Shown in pieces: positions 35,594-45,593 of a stretch of DNA of 64,000 nt (position 1 is the stretch's first letter; the number at the start of each line of letters is the position of its first letter). Below the pieces are notes generated by a model. The model saw only the letters and a list, made by a program, of their open reading frames with translations. It had not been told where the DNA came from and made no database searches. The DNA lies in NCBI RefSeq assembly GCF_016718685.1, contig NZ_JADKCX010000017.1, positions 20,315-84,314 of the forward strand, given 5' to 3'. The DNA is from Haliscomenobacter sp. GTDB lineage: Bacteria > Bacteroidota > Bacteroidia > Chitinophagales > Saprospiraceae. Both the position numbers and the translations under genes were made by a program.

Positions 35594-36286
35594 AGAACGC
35601 AGCTTACAAAAGGAACTGCTGGATGCTGAAGACATCCCGACGGCGGACTTGTTCCAAAACCTGCGGGAATTGGACCGCATCAATACCCTTTTGGGTGGGT
35701 ATGACATTACGTTTTCGGCCCTGAAAAAAGTGATCCAACCCGAAAAAAACTATGTTCTCATCGATATTGGTTGCGGCGGTGGAGACACACTCAAGCGCAT
35801 TCAGCAATGGCAATTGCGCAATAAATTGAAGCTGGACTCATCGGCATTGATCTGAAACCAGTTTGTATCGAATACGCAACCCAGCACAAAGCCCGCCCGG
35901 ACATCCAATTCATTTGTGATGACTACCGGAATATGTTCCAGCACGTGGCCCAGATTGACCTTATTCATGCTTGTTTGTTTTGTCATCACCTGGACGAAAG
36001 ACAGTTGATTGAGCTCGTTCAATTTGCAATGGATAAAAACGCGGTGCTCATCATCAATGATTTGGAGCGAAACTGGTTTGCGTATTGGTCCATCAAAATC
36101 CTGACGGCCCTTTTTTCAAAATCGTATTTGGTTAAAAATGATGCGCCGCTATCGGTGGCGCGTGGGTTTATGAAAAAAGAATGGCTCGACCTCATCAACA
36201 AGGCGGGTGCCAAGCATTTTTCGGTCAAAAATAAATGGGCTTTTCGCCACGAAGTCATCATCTATGGAAGCGAAAATGGACAATAA
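35586..36286 (+). CDS. Class I SAM-dependent methyltransferase (frame break near 35840)
   Basis: About 233 residues when restored. The N-terminal helix is followed by motif I VLIDIGCGGGDTLKRIQQW. As written, a stop occurs at 35855 after KLKLDSSALI. With one base added near 35840 the frame reads IGIDLKPVCIEYATQHKARP, then FICDDYRNMF (motif II/III) and DLIHACLFCHHLDERQLIEL. The C-terminal cap runs to IIYGSENGQ. It resembles methyltransferases paired with type III synthases (SrsB-like in position); O- or C-methylation of the polyketide is inferred. It overlaps genes on both sides (8 and 11 bases). Confidence 0.8.
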
Positions 36287-37403
36287 AATTTATCCTTGCG
36301 CCATTATCGGGGGAGGCTTGGGGGGCTTGTGCCTGGCCATTCAGTTGGCTCGCCAGGGTGTGGAAGTGATCTTGTTTGAAAAAAACAGTTATCCCCAGCA
36401 CAAGGTGTGTGGCGAGTACATCTCGATGGAAAGTTGGGATTTCTTAAGTGATCTGGGGGTGCCGTTGAACGATCTCGGCTTGCCCCGAATCAGCCAATTG
36501 GGCATATCTGCACAGAGCGGCTTTATGCTCAACAGCCCGCTAACGCTGGGCGGTTTTGGGATCAGTCGATACACTTTGGACGATCACTTGTGCCAGGTTG
36601 CGCGCAAATGGGGCGTTACCGTTTTGGAAAATTGTAAGGTCTTGGATGTGCAAATTACGGATGGCGTTGTTACTGAAATCAGCACCAGCATAGGCCGATA
36701 TCGTGCGCAATTGGTCTGTGGCAGTTTTGGGAAATATGCGCCTACGTTTGCCAAATCACCCGACAAAATCACCAATCAACTGCCCAACTACATTGGGGTA
36801 AAATACCACATCGAAACGGATCTTGCAGCCGATCGCATCGAACTGCACAATTTTAAAGATGGGTATTGCGGCATCTCCAAAGTAGATCTGAACCGTTATT
36901 GCCTGTGCTACCTGTCCAAATCCAGCAATTTACGGCGTTCTGGAAACGACCTCAAAGCGATGGAAGAATCGGTGTTGTATAAAAATCCTTTCCTCAAAAA
37001 ATATTTCACGCAGTCTACCTTTCTGTTCGACAAACCATTGGTGATCAGTAATGTGTATTTTCATCCAAAGGATACCTACCTCAATGGCATGTTCCTGCTT
37101 GGCGATGCCGCGGGCGCCATCACGCCCCTTTGTGGCAATGGCATGAGTATGGCCATGCGGGCGTCGAAACTTTTGGCCGATTTGATGCTATCCTACGCGG
37201 AGGGACACATCGACAAAGCGGAGTTGGTAAACCGGTATACACTTGCCTGGAAAAACAATTTCAGTACCCGCATTTGGGCGGGGCAGCACTTGCAGCATTT
37301 GTTTGGCAAAAATACCAGTACCCACCTGGCGCTCAAAATGCTCCATTATGCTCCGGCATTGACCCAGCGCTTGATTGGGTTGACCCATGGCATGCCTTAT
37401 TAG
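36276..37403 (+). CDS. FAD-dependent oxidoreductase, geranylgeranyl-reductase/UbiH-like
   Basis: 375 residues from the ATG at 36276; an ATG at 36264 is also possible. FAD motif 1 is CAIIGGGLGGLCLAIQLARQ, followed by VILFEKNSYPQHKVCGEYIS with the PxxKxCGE typical of the geranylgeranyl reductase group. The second FAD motif is GMFLLGDAAGAITPLCGNGM, then SMAMRASKLLADLML. It could hydroxylate the aromatic polyketide, as SrsC does, or reduce the prenyl chain; the PxxKxCGE motif favours the reductase group without proving it. It is the last gene of the operon, and its stop overlaps the convergent ATPase stop. Confidence 0.85.
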   Translation: MDNKIYPCAIIGGGLGGLCLAIQLARQGVEVILFEKNSYPQHKVCGEYISMESWDFLSDLGVPLNDLGLPRISQLGISAQSGFMLNSPLTLGGFGISRYTLDDHLCQVARKWGVTVLENCKVLDVQITDGVVTEISTSIGRYRAQLVCGSFGKYAPTFAKSPDKITNQLPNYIGVKYHIETDLAADRIELHNFKDGYCGISKVDLNRYCLCYLSKSSNLRRSGNDLKAMEESVLYKNPFLKKYFTQSTFLFDKPLVISNVYFHPKDTYLNGMFLLGDAAGAITPLCGNGMSMAMRASKLLADLMLSYAEGHIDKAELVNRYTLAWKNNFSTRIWAGQHLQHLFGKNTSTHLALKMLHYAPALTQRLIGLTHGMPY

Positions 37404-39895
37404 GCAATACGTTTTCTCCACTTCACGAGCTCGTACCAAATAACACTAATAAAACCAATACCCGCAGCAATGCCCAATTGAGACAAATTGAGGGGTTCGA
37501 ACTCGAAGAACTTCGCCAATGGTTTTACAAAAAGCAACAATCCGGTAATGGCAATGGTCACCCCAATGATCAGCGCCACCAGATTGTTCTTGTATTTGAG
37601 GGTGGTGAGGATGGAGTAAAAAAACGAACGGTTGACCAGGGTCAGAAATATGTTGGCGGAAATGAGCACTGTAAAAGCCATGGTGCGCGTCATCGCTTCA
37701 TTGTACCCTTCGTATACAGCGTATTGATAAGCACTCAGGGTGCCCAACGTGATCATCAAACCCTGGATGATGCTGGTGGTCAGTTCCTTCCAATTGAAAA
37801 AAGTATTGCTTAAGGGGCGAGGTTTTTGCGCCATGGTATTTTTTTCCATCGGCTCGTTTTCATAGATAATAGAGCAGGTAGGACCCATGATCAATTCCAA
37901 AAAGATGATGTGTACAGGGGTGAAAATATTGGGATAAACCCAGCCCAAGGCCAAGGGAATGAATACCGTGAGCACAATCGGGATGTGGATAGAGATGATG
38001 TACTGAATGGCTTTTTTGAGGTTGGTATATATTTTTCGGCCCATGGCTACCGCATCCACCATTTTGGACAAATCATCTTCCACCAAAATCAAGGAAGCTG
38101 CTTCTTTGGCGATTTCGCTCCCTTTTTTACCCATGGCGATGCCAATGTGGGCGGCTTTGAGGGCGGGGCCATCGTTGACGCCATCGCCGGTCATGGCCAC
38201 AATTTCATTTTTTGCCTTGAGTGCATTGATGATTTTGAGTTTTGCCTCGGGAAACATGCGGGTGAATACCTGGGTATCTAGTACACATTTTTGCAATTCT
38301 TCCTCACTCAATTTCATCAATTCATCCCCGGAAATGCTTTTTCATACCCTTTGAATCCAACCTGTTGGGCAATGGCGCTGGTGGTAGCCGCGTTGTCGCC
38401 CGTCACGATTTTTACGGTGATGCCCGCTTTGTAAAAAGCCTTCAAGACCTTTTGAATGTTGTGCTTTGGTGGGTCGTAAAAAGCAACAAGGCCTTTGAAC
38501 TGGAAGGGAAATTCTTGTTGCGTTGCCGGAAAATCACTGCCCTCAAAAATTGCTTCAGCCACCCCCAGCAGGCGGTACCCATCTGACGCCAGGGTATGCA
38601 TGGCTTTGTCGAGGTGTTTTTTTTCGGTGGCACTTAATTTCGACAGCTGCATCAAAGCCTCAGGTGCACCTTTGGCGGCGATGATGCGTTGGCCTCGCCA
38701 TTTTCAAAAGATGAGTCATCATGGGGGGCTGGCCATCCAGTGGGTATTCGTGGATCATTTTGTAACTCGGCCGTTCATCCAAGGTGCTTGCGGCGGCATA
38801 TGCCTCGTGCAAGGCTACCTCCATCGGGTCAAAAGGGATTGGTTCAGAGGCCCACATGGCCAATCGGATCAGCGCTTTTTCGGGATCATCAAGGGTTTCT
38901 TCCAGGGTGGTGACCTTTTTCGATTCCAGCACATACAATTTGGCCAGGCTCATTTTGTTTTCGGTGATCGTGCCGGTTTTATCGGTGCAGATGACCGTAG
39001 CGCTGCCCAGGGTTTCTACGGTTTTCATTTGTTTGACCACAATCCCCATCTTCATCAGGCGCCAGGCACCCAGGGCCATGAAAGTGGTAAAGGCCACGGG
39101 AATTTCTTCGGGCAGGATGCTCATGGCCAGGGTGAGTGCTTTGAGTAAACTGTCGAGCACATCGCGGGAATGAACATAATTGATGGCCCAAACAATGACA
39201 AAAACAATCGCGCCGGCAATCACCATTTTTTTTACAAAATTGCCGATTTGCAACTCCAAGGGCGTTTTTTCCTCCTTGATGTTTTCGAGGCTGGTGCCAA
39301 TTTTTCCCAACTTGGTCTCGCTTCCAATGGCGCTGATGGTGGCAATGGCCAATCCGCTGGCCACGGTCGTACCACTGTAGATGAAATTGTCTGCTTTGCT
39401 TTGGTCTTTGTAAACGGACAAAGATTCACCCGTGAGGATGGATTCGTTGACCGAAAAATCATTGGAATGTACAATGACCCCATCCGCGGAGATTAGGGTA
39501 CCTTCTTCCACCATCAGGCTGTCGCCAACGACCAATTCTTCACTTTTGATTTCCGCTACTTTGCCATCCCGAATCACTTTACAATTGGGTTGGGTGAAGG
39601 TTTTTAGTTTCTCCAGGGCGTTGCGGCTTCGGGAGTCCTGGTACAAGGAAATGGCGGCTACCAGGACAATGGCCGAGGCCAAAAAAATCCCGTCTCCCGT
39701 TTTGCCACTGATGAAATAAATGGCTGATGCCACGAGCAACAAGAGCACCATGGGCTCTTTGGCTAAACTGAGCAGGGCATCCAAAAAGGCATTGCTTTTT
39801 TTGTAGTCCAGGCGGTTGTATCCGTATTTTTCCCGAGCGATAAGTACTTCTTCCTGGGTCAAACCTTTTTGGTGAAAATTAGTTTCGGGCATCAT
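37400..39895 (-). CDS. P2-type cation-transporting ATPase (three frame breaks)
   Basis: About 830 residues when restored. Actuator motif TGES at 155-158, PEEIPVAF at 262-269 in helix 4, phosphorylation site CTDKTGTITENKM with Asp305, nucleotide-domain KGAPEALMQLSKL, and hinge VAMTGDGVNDGPALKAAHIG, then six C-terminal helices. The frame breaks near 38712 (T run), near 38695 (C run) and near 38335 (TTT). Adding one base at each restores HLFENGEAQRIIAAKGAPEA and ISGDELMKLSEEEL. Motifs place it with P2A/P2B calcium-type pumps, but PEEIP differs from the PEGLP of SERCA, so the ion is uncertain. It is convergent with the polyketide operon and probably unrelated to it. Confidence 0.85.
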
Positions 39896-39914
39896 TTTTA
39901 TTTACAAAGTATGG

Positions 39915-39952
39915 TTGCATTCATCCGGGTTTAATATCTCGGATGAATGCAA
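39915..39952. repeat. 13-bp perfect inverted repeat upstream of the ATPase
   Basis: TTGCATTCATCCG (39915-39927) and CGGATGAATGCAA (39940-39952), with a 12-base loop, lie 20 bases upstream of the ATPase start and 30 bases after the point where the GH13 gene ends on the same strand. Outer ATGGT/ACCAT bases also pair. It could be an operator for the pump. It is not a GH13 terminator, because it lies downstream of that gene's 3' end only if read from the plus strand. Confidence 0.75.
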
Positions 39953-39981
39953 TATAACCATTCTGGGCAGGAAATCCAAGC

Positions 39982-41754
39982 TTACAGCTCCAGGATTACG
40001 GCTTCGTAGGGTTTTAATTGTCCAGTGGTAGCGGGTGTTGGATAATTGCCGATCAAAACTTTGGCTTTACTCAAATCCAGGCCAGTAGTATTGATACTTG
40101 CGGGAACTGCTTTAAAATTGAGCATCACCAAAAGCTTTTTGCCCTTTAAGGTTCGGGTATATGCAAAAATCGCGGGATTGTCGACGTCCACCAAGGTAAA
40201 GTCTCCGTAAATCAGCGTGGGTTCTTTTTTCCGCAACTGGATCATGTTGCGGAAATAGTTGAGGATCGAATTGGGGTCAGTTTCTTGAGCTGCCACGTTG
40301 ACCGAAGTGAAATTTGGATTTACTTTTAACCAGGGTTTTCCGACAGAAAATCCTCCGTTGCTGCTGCTGTCCCACTGCATGGGGGTGCGTCCGTTGTCGC
40401 GGGAGGAGATTTTCATGCCTTCCAAAAACCGTTTCAGGTCACCTCCTTTGGCTTTTACCTGGGCGTAATTGGTCAACAATTCGATGTCGTTGTATTCCTC
40501 TACTTTATCAAATTTGATGTTGCTCATGCCAATTTCATCGCCGAAATAATAAAAGGCTGTGCCCCGCATGCTCAGGATGAACGTACTGAGCATTTTGGAA
40601 GAAACATCACGAAATTCAGGGCTGTCATTGCCCCAACGGCTCAGCATCCGCGGTTGGTCGTGGTTGGCGAGGTAGATGGTTCCCCAACCTTTGTTGGCAA
40701 AAGCTTCGGTCCATTTGGCGTACACTTTTTTCCAGGCCACCAGGTCAAAACCTTTGGGGTCGGGCATTTTGTATTCGTTGGGCAAATAACCAAAGTCAAT
40801 GGCTTCGAAGTAGTAAGCCATGTTCAGTTCCTTGCGTTCGGGGTCGACAAATTTCATGACCCTTTCCACATCACCCATGGCCTCGGCGACCGTGGCAACG
40901 TTGTATTTGCTCAGCACTTCGCGGTTCATTTCCTGCATGTAATCGTGCAAATGTGGGCCGCTGGCGTAGTACATGCCCCATTGACCATTGTATTCGGCGG
41001 GAAGGGGTGGCCAGAGGGTATCTTTGGAACAAAAAGCGATGGCGTCGAGGCGGAAACCATCAATCCCTTTATCGAGCCAAAAACGCATCATTTTGTAGAT
41101 CTCCTGCCGCAATTTGGGGTTTTCCCAGTTCAAATCGGGTTGGCCATCGGCAAAATAATGGAGGTAGTAGGAATCGGTGGCTTTGTTGTACTCCCAGGCG
41201 TCGCCCTTTTCATCAAAAATACTCCAGCGGTAGGGCGGCTTGCCTTTTTCGGCGGGCCACCAATGGAAGTATTGGTAATATGGGCTATTGCGCGAACTGC
41301 GGGCAGCCTTGAACCAGGCGTGTTCGGAACTGCAATGGTTGACCACCAGGTCCATAAACACCTTGATGTCGCGTTGGTGAAAACCCTTGAGCAAGGCATC
41401 AAAATCGGACATGCTGCCAAACTCTTTCATGATGTTTTGGTAATCCGAAATGTCGTAGCCGTTGTCCTTGTTGGGCGAGGCGTAGACGGGATTGAGCCAA
41501 ACCATGTCAATGCCGAGGCTTTTGACGTAATCCAGTTTGGAAATGATGCCCTGGAGGTCGCCGATGCCGTCACCATCGCTGTCTTTAAAACTGCGGGGGT
41601 AAATTTGGTAGACGACGGCTTCTTTCCACCAATTTTCATCGGTTTTGGCGTCGGTGGATGTTTTTGTTTTTTGCTCCGTAGATGAGTTACATGCGCAGAG
41701 CAGAGTCATCAATGCCAGGCATGGCAAGATGGAGAATTGAAGGACTAATCTCAT
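39982..41754 (-). CDS. GH13 alpha-glucosidase-like lipoprotein
   Basis: 590 residues. The lipobox LMTLLCAC gives an acylated cysteine near residue 21. The GH13 barrel follows: WWKEAVVYQIYPRSFKDSDG, DLVVNHCSSEHAWF (region I), GIDGFRLDAIAF (region II, nucleophile Asp), VATVAEAMGD (region III, acid Glu) and IYLANHDQPRM (region IV). This is the layout of oligo-1,6-glucosidase/alpha-glucosidase (GH13_17/23/31-type) enzymes. A C-terminal beta domain ends PYEAVILEL. As a lipoprotein it probably acts in the periplasm or on the surface, on short alpha-glucans. No SusC/D pair is nearby. Confidence 0.9.
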   Translation of the reverse strand: MRLVLQFSILPCLALMTLLCACNSSTEQKTKTSTDAKTDENWWKEAVVYQIYPRSFKDSDGDGIGDLQGIISKLDYVKSLGIDMVWLNPVYASPNKDNGYDISDYQNIMKEFGSMSDFDALLKGFHQRDIKVFMDLVVNHCSSEHAWFKAARSSRNSPYYQYFHWWPAEKGKPPYRWSIFDEKGDAWEYNKATDSYYLHYFADGQPDLNWENPKLRQEIYKMMRFWLDKGIDGFRLDAIAFCSKDTLWPPLPAEYNGQWGMYYASGPHLHDYMQEMNREVLSKYNVATVAEAMGDVERVMKFVDPERKELNMAYYFEAIDFGYLPNEYKMPDPKGFDLVAWKKVYAKWTEAFANKGWGTIYLANHDQPRMLSRWGNDSPEFRDVSSKMLSTFILSMRGTAFYYFGDEIGMSNIKFDKVEEYNDIELLTNYAQVKAKGGDLKRFLEGMKISSRDNGRTPMQWDSSSNGGFSVGKPWLKVNPNFTSVNVAAQETDPNSILNYFRNMIQLRKKEPTLIYGDFTLVDVDNPAIFAYTRTLKGKKLLVMLNFKAVPASINTTGLDLSKAKVLIGNYPTPATTGQLKPYEAVILEL

Positions 41755-41826
41755 GTTTCATTGTTTCATACCCTACAAATGTAATCAACAGAAGAGGAAT
41801 GGCAATGATTGACTAGAAAATTTGAG

Positions 41827-42501
41827 TCATTTATAAATTGTCAAAAAATCACCAGAAACCTCAAAATAACCATTGCCAGAAGCCTGGTCTTGAACGACCT
41901 GATCGCCAATATAGTTGAGCACTGCTGCTCTTTTGTCTACATGCATTTGGGTTTGGGCTTCCCAATGTTTTTCGGAGGGGATGTTAATGATGGCTATGGC
42001 ATCACCTCCGCCAAACTCCCACCACATATCGAATTTACCTGCATCACTTTCGTAATAAACCGTTCCTCCTCTGCCCTCCGTGTGATAACGCAGGCGGGCA
42101 TTTCCGAGGGCCTCTGCTTGTTTTTGCAAAGGTGTTTTTTTGGCAAATGGGTTGTTGAATCGAAATTTCATGGCTTCAATCTTGGTGACAAAATCAAGAG
42201 GAACATCCAACCAATGCGCGATGTCTTCGGCTTTTTTGCCCGCTTCCAAGTGTTTGAGGGCAAGCTGCCGCAGCAGTTCATTTTGGGTGAATGCAATCAA
42301 TTGCGCTCTTCTTTCCTCAAAATAGGTTTCGACTATTTTTTCGGTTTCTGCTTCTACAACTTGACGGGCAGCCTTGGCGGCATCCAGTTCTTTGGACGCC
42401 GCTTCGCGGTCGGCTTCCGCTAAAGCCTTGATGGCATCGGCAGCATCGAGGGCATCCTTGTAGGCTTTTTCCATTAAGATGCCAAATTGGTCTTGATCCA
42501 T
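41827..42501 (-). CDS. Hypothetical protein with helical N-terminal half
   Basis: 224 residues. Residues 1-75 are an Ala/Glu/Lys-rich helix likely to be coiled coil (DALDAADAIKALAEADREAA, then SKELDAAKAARQVVEAETEK). Residues 80-125 contain a helix-turn-helix-like stretch (HLEAGKKAEDIAHWLDVPLD), similar to the C-terminal motif of Rpn/PD-(D/E)XK transposase-like proteins, but the nuclease domain itself is absent. The C-terminal 90 residues are beta-rich (YHTEGRGGTVYYESDAGKFD). No signal peptide. No family is recognised. Confidence 0.65.
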   Translation of the reverse strand: MDQDQFGILMEKAYKDALDAADAIKALAEADREAASKELDAAKAARQVVEAETEKIVETYFEERRAQLIAFTQNELLRQLALKHLEAGKKAEDIAHWLDVPLDFVTKIEAMKFRFNNPFAKKTPLQKQAEALGNARLRYHTEGRGGTVYYESDAGKFDMWWEFGGGDAIAIINIPSEKHWEAQTQMHVDKRAAVLNYIGDQVVQDQASGNGYFEVSGDFLTIYK

Positions 42502-42587
42502 GGATTGGGCTTTGGTGCTAGAAAAGTACGGGTATTTTACACCTTGTCCAAATCAAATGGCATCCTTCCTGCTCAGCCTTACGCAAT

Positions 42588-43487
42588 TCAAGCATTTCTA
42601 AATTTGGTAGGACTCAGCTGAACGTGTTTTTTAAAGAAGTTATTAAAATGAGTAACTTCCGTAAAGCCTAACGCATAAGCGATTTCACCGACATTCCAGC
42701 TACTGTGTTTCAACAGGATTTTGGCCTCCTGCAAAACCCGCTCGGCGATGAGCTGAGAGGTCGTTTTTTGCATGGTTTCTTTTACTGCCTTGTTGAGGTG
42801 GTTGATGTGGATATTGAGTTGCCCGGCAAAATCCGAGGGGGAGCGCAACTGCATGTGTTGATGGTTGTCGTCGATGGGAAACTGACGTTCCAAAAGCTCC
42901 AAAAACAGCGTGGAAATGCGCTGGGAGGCGCTGATTTGTCGCTTGGCAAATCTGGCGCTGGGTTGCAGCTTCATGGCGAAATGCAACAATTCAAACACCA
43001 GGTTTCGCAGTACGTCGTACTTGTGGATGTATTCCGAAGCAATCTCTTCAAACATACGATCATAGATCGGCGCAATCCGGGCCGCCTGCTCATCGGTCAA
43101 CTCGAAGATGTGATTTCCCTGCGGTTGAAACACCTCGTATTGGTTCAAATTGCCAAACTGGTGGAAGAAATGATGGTTGAAAATGCAAAATGCTCCCTCG
43201 CGGATGTTGTCCAAATGTTCCCACTTGTAAGGAATCTGGGGATTGGAAAATGACAAGGCCTGTTTTTGTACCTCCACCACTTTATCCGCATAGTGGACTT
43301 TGCTATTGCCGACCACCAGTACGATTTTGTAAAAATCCCGCCGTTTGTAGGGGATGGGTTTGGCGTTGTCGCCAGTAAAAGGTTCCAGCCTGAATACATT
43401 GAAGTGCCCGATGTCGTTGCGGATCTGTTCCGGCATCCAGTTCAGTTTTCTTTGATAAAAATCGGCCAAGGATTCGGGTTTGTCCAT
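42588..43487 (-). CDS. AraC family transcriptional regulator
   Basis: 299 residues. The N-terminal cupin-like sensor domain covers about 1-180 (FNVFRLEPFTGDNAKPIPYK). The C-terminal AraC double helix-turn-helix covers about 195-299, with LNIHINHLNKAVKETMQKTT, then WNVGEIAYALGFTEVTHFNN and FFKKHVQLSPTKFRNA. Its own target is unknown; the neighbouring outer-membrane protein gene at 43532, upstream on the same strand, and the GH13 gene are candidates. Confidence 0.9.
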   Translation of the reverse strand: MDKPESLADFYQRKLNWMPEQIRNDIGHFNVFRLEPFTGDNAKPIPYKRRDFYKIVLVVGNSKVHYADKVVEVQKQALSFSNPQIPYKWEHLDNIREGAFCIFNHHFFHQFGNLNQYEVFQPQGNHIFELTDEQAARIAPIYDRMFEEIASEYIHKYDVLRNLVFELLHFAMKLQPSARFAKRQISASQRISTLFLELLERQFPIDDNHQHMQLRSPSDFAGQLNIHINHLNKAVKETMQKTTSQLIAERVLQEAKILLKHSSWNVGEIAYALGFTEVTHFNNFFKKHVQLSPTKFRNA

Positions 43488-43531
43488 GATTGTTCATTTA
43501 CAAATTTCAATCAATGTGATGATGACCCAAT

Positions 43532-44329
43532 TTAAGGTCTCGTGTAACTACTTCCAAATGCATAACTCAAACTGAGGTTCCAATTGAAATCTTTTCCGGC
43601 AATCTCCGTTTTTAGCGCTTTGTTCAGCATCGTTGAAATAGAGAATGGAAAATTCTTTTTTGGCCAAAGTCAGGTTCGCTGCAGCGTAAACCCCATCTTT
43701 GGCGTCACTTTTTAGGTAAAAAACCTGTGGATTGAAGCGGCAAAACAAGTGTTCAGTCAGCTGAATATGTAAAAAATTAGCCCTCAAAGAGAAAAAATGG
43801 GTGTTTTTGGTCGCATCTACTTCCGGCTGTGTCCGTAGAGGTAAAACGCACCGATGCTGATATTCTTGGAGATCAAATAATTGGGAGCCAGTTCAAGCAC
43901 TGGAAAAAAACGCTGCACCTGGATCAAATCTTGAGCTGCTCCATTTTTAACAACGGGAACAGTTTTAAAATTAAGTGCAGGTAGGTGAGTGCCGATCGTG
44001 AGTTTGAACTTTTCCGCGTTCACCAACTTATACCTCCAGATAAAAATAAATGACCAAGGCTTTGCGCCCTCTAATGCAAAGCGGAATTCGGGTTCAAAAC
44101 TCAGTCTTTTTCCACCATTGACATTGAAGTTAAAGATGGCAGCGGGTTTGCCCAAGGAGAAAGAGGGGATAAAGGAAAAACCGTTGTTGGTCACACTGGC
44201 GGCACCTGTGAAGTTTAAAACGTGTTTGGTGCTGTCCCTGCTTTGTGCAAAAGTGTTATAGGCAAGATTCAGAGAGATAAAAAGCAGCAATGCCTTCTTG
44301 AGTGAAGTGGTGGAGCCGGAAAAATTCAT
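43532..44329 (-). CDS. Outer-membrane beta-barrel-like protein (two frame breaks)
   Basis: About 265 residues when restored. There is a signal peptide with ALLLFISLNLAYNTFAQ, then alternating strands such as FNFNVNGGKRLSFEPEFRFA and PWSFIFIWRYKLVNAEKFKL. The frame breaks near 43826 (AGCC, one C missing; continues PEVDATKNTHFFSLRANFLH) and near 43654 (A run with one base too many; continues NFPFSISTMLNKALKTEIAG). The true end is LSLSYAFGSSYTRP with a stop at 43532. The amphipathic strands and aromatic-rich end suggest a small outer-membrane barrel. No named family was recognised. Confidence 0.7.
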
Positions 44330-44441
44330 TCGTGTTTGATTTGATTGATTTCAAGCACAAAGGAATGAGATTAGCTACCGTTCATAGAACGATTTTCAAA
44401 GCAAAACTTACGATTTTCAAATAATTGACTTTTGATCTCAA

Positions 44442-44888
44442 TCAAACAACCAAGGACAATAGATTTCGAATCAAAAATGGGTAACCTATCACACAAAAAG
44501 CGATGCCCCAAACCAGAAGGGTCCGAGGTAGGCTTCCAGCATCTTCGTTTTCCAAAATAACCTCCTGTTTTGACTTATAAAAATAATACCAAACTGAAAC
44601 CTTTTGCCCTACCTGGTAGGAACAGGGCGTAACATAGTTGGTGGAATGGTAACGATGAGAGCCTGTGTTGGTGTTAAAATCAACTACAGGAGCGTCTCCT
44701 TGCCCTTCGGTTTTACTGAACAAGGAACCAGGATTGCGGCGGATTTCAATCACCGTGCCTTCTGCTTTAATCCCTCTTTTTTTTACCCGTTCAGGCAGTT
44801 GGGCACGATCGTAAGAGAGGATCAACAGGTAAGTGCCGATGAATCCAAGCAATTGCAAGTATGGGGTGATGGTGTTTAAAAATTCCAT
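44442..44888 (-). CDS. DUF3592-like membrane protein
   Basis: 148 residues with two membrane helices, at about 10-28 and 122-145. Between them lies an extracytoplasmic DUF3592-type beta segment: GTVIEIRRNPGSLFSKTEGQ, then VVDFNTNTGSHRYHSTNYVT and YQVGQKVSVWYYFYKSKQEV. The family occurs singly across bacteria and has no established function. Its start lies 12 bases after the stop of the membrane protein gene at 44900, so the two are probably co-transcribed. Confidence 0.7.
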   Translation of the reverse strand: MEFLNTITPYLQLLGFIGTYLLILSYDRAQLPERVKKRGIKAEGTVIEIRRNPGSLFSKTEGQGDAPVVDFNTNTGSHRYHSTNYVTPCSYQVGQKVSVWYYFYKSKQEVILENEDAGSLPRTLLVWGIAFCVIGYPFLIRNLLSLVV

Positions 44889-44899
44889 GAGGCGTAGAC

Positions 44900-45520
44900 T
44901 TATTTTGGTGACTTTCGGATTTCCTTGATGTTTCCGCTGATCGGCATAATGGCTACTTCTCTTTGTTCTTTCGTTACATAAAAAACATATAGGCTGTTTT
45001 GGCCAATAATGCGCACCTGTTTCGAACTGTTGTCATTGAGCGTCAGTGTGTGATTCAATTTGAAATCCCCTGTTTCAATTCTTTCCTTCATTCTGTATCC
45101 ATAACCTATCCTTAGACCCAAAAACATACAGGACAAATACACCATCATGATCAACAAGGCTCGCCGCTGCATTGCTGCAAATTTTGCATCCGCTTGGTCA
45201 AGGTCCTTGACCATTTTTTGATACCAACTTTTGCCTTTTACTTTTTTGTATAAAGCTGGTAGCAATTTGATGTAGGACAGATAGGCCAAAGACATGAATA
45301 CAATAACTACTACAAATATACGAATGTCACTGAGTAGGGTATTAATTGGGGCGATTAACACATCTGAAATACTGGAATAATTGAGGATGTCAACGCCAAA
45401 AAAATTGTAATAAATCACCTCGTCGATGATTCCCAAGATAATCAGGTAAACATACCCGAGGGAAAGGTATTCTTGTAGGTTGTATTGGCTTTGGGGGAGT
45501 TCGGTGCTGCTTGCTTCCAT
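44900..45520 (-). CDS. Hypothetical membrane protein
   Basis: 206 residues with three clear hydrophobic helices: YLSLGYVYLIILGIIDEVIY at about 15-35, IRIFVVVIVFMSLAYLSYIK at about 67-88, and ALLIMMVYLSCMFLGLRIGY at about 122-142. The C-terminal 60 residues are soluble and beta-like (TLTLNDNSSKQVRIIGQNSL). No family is recognised. It is followed at 12 bases by the DUF3592-like gene. Confidence 0.65.
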   Translation of the reverse strand: MEASSTELPQSQYNLQEYLSLGYVYLIILGIIDEVIYYNFFGVDILNYSSISDVLIAPINTLLSDIRIFVVVIVFMSLAYLSYIKLLPALYKKVKGKSWYQKMVKDLDQADAKFAAMQRRALLIMMVYLSCMFLGLRIGYGYRMKERIETGDFKLNHTLTLNDNSSKQVRIIGQNSLYVFYVTKEQREVAIMPISGNIKEIRKSPK

Positions 45521-45593
45521 TGAGTGTGATTTGGTAAATCGGAGGGAAAGATAGAAGCAAAAACTGAATTGTCAAAAATCACTGGGGATTTGT

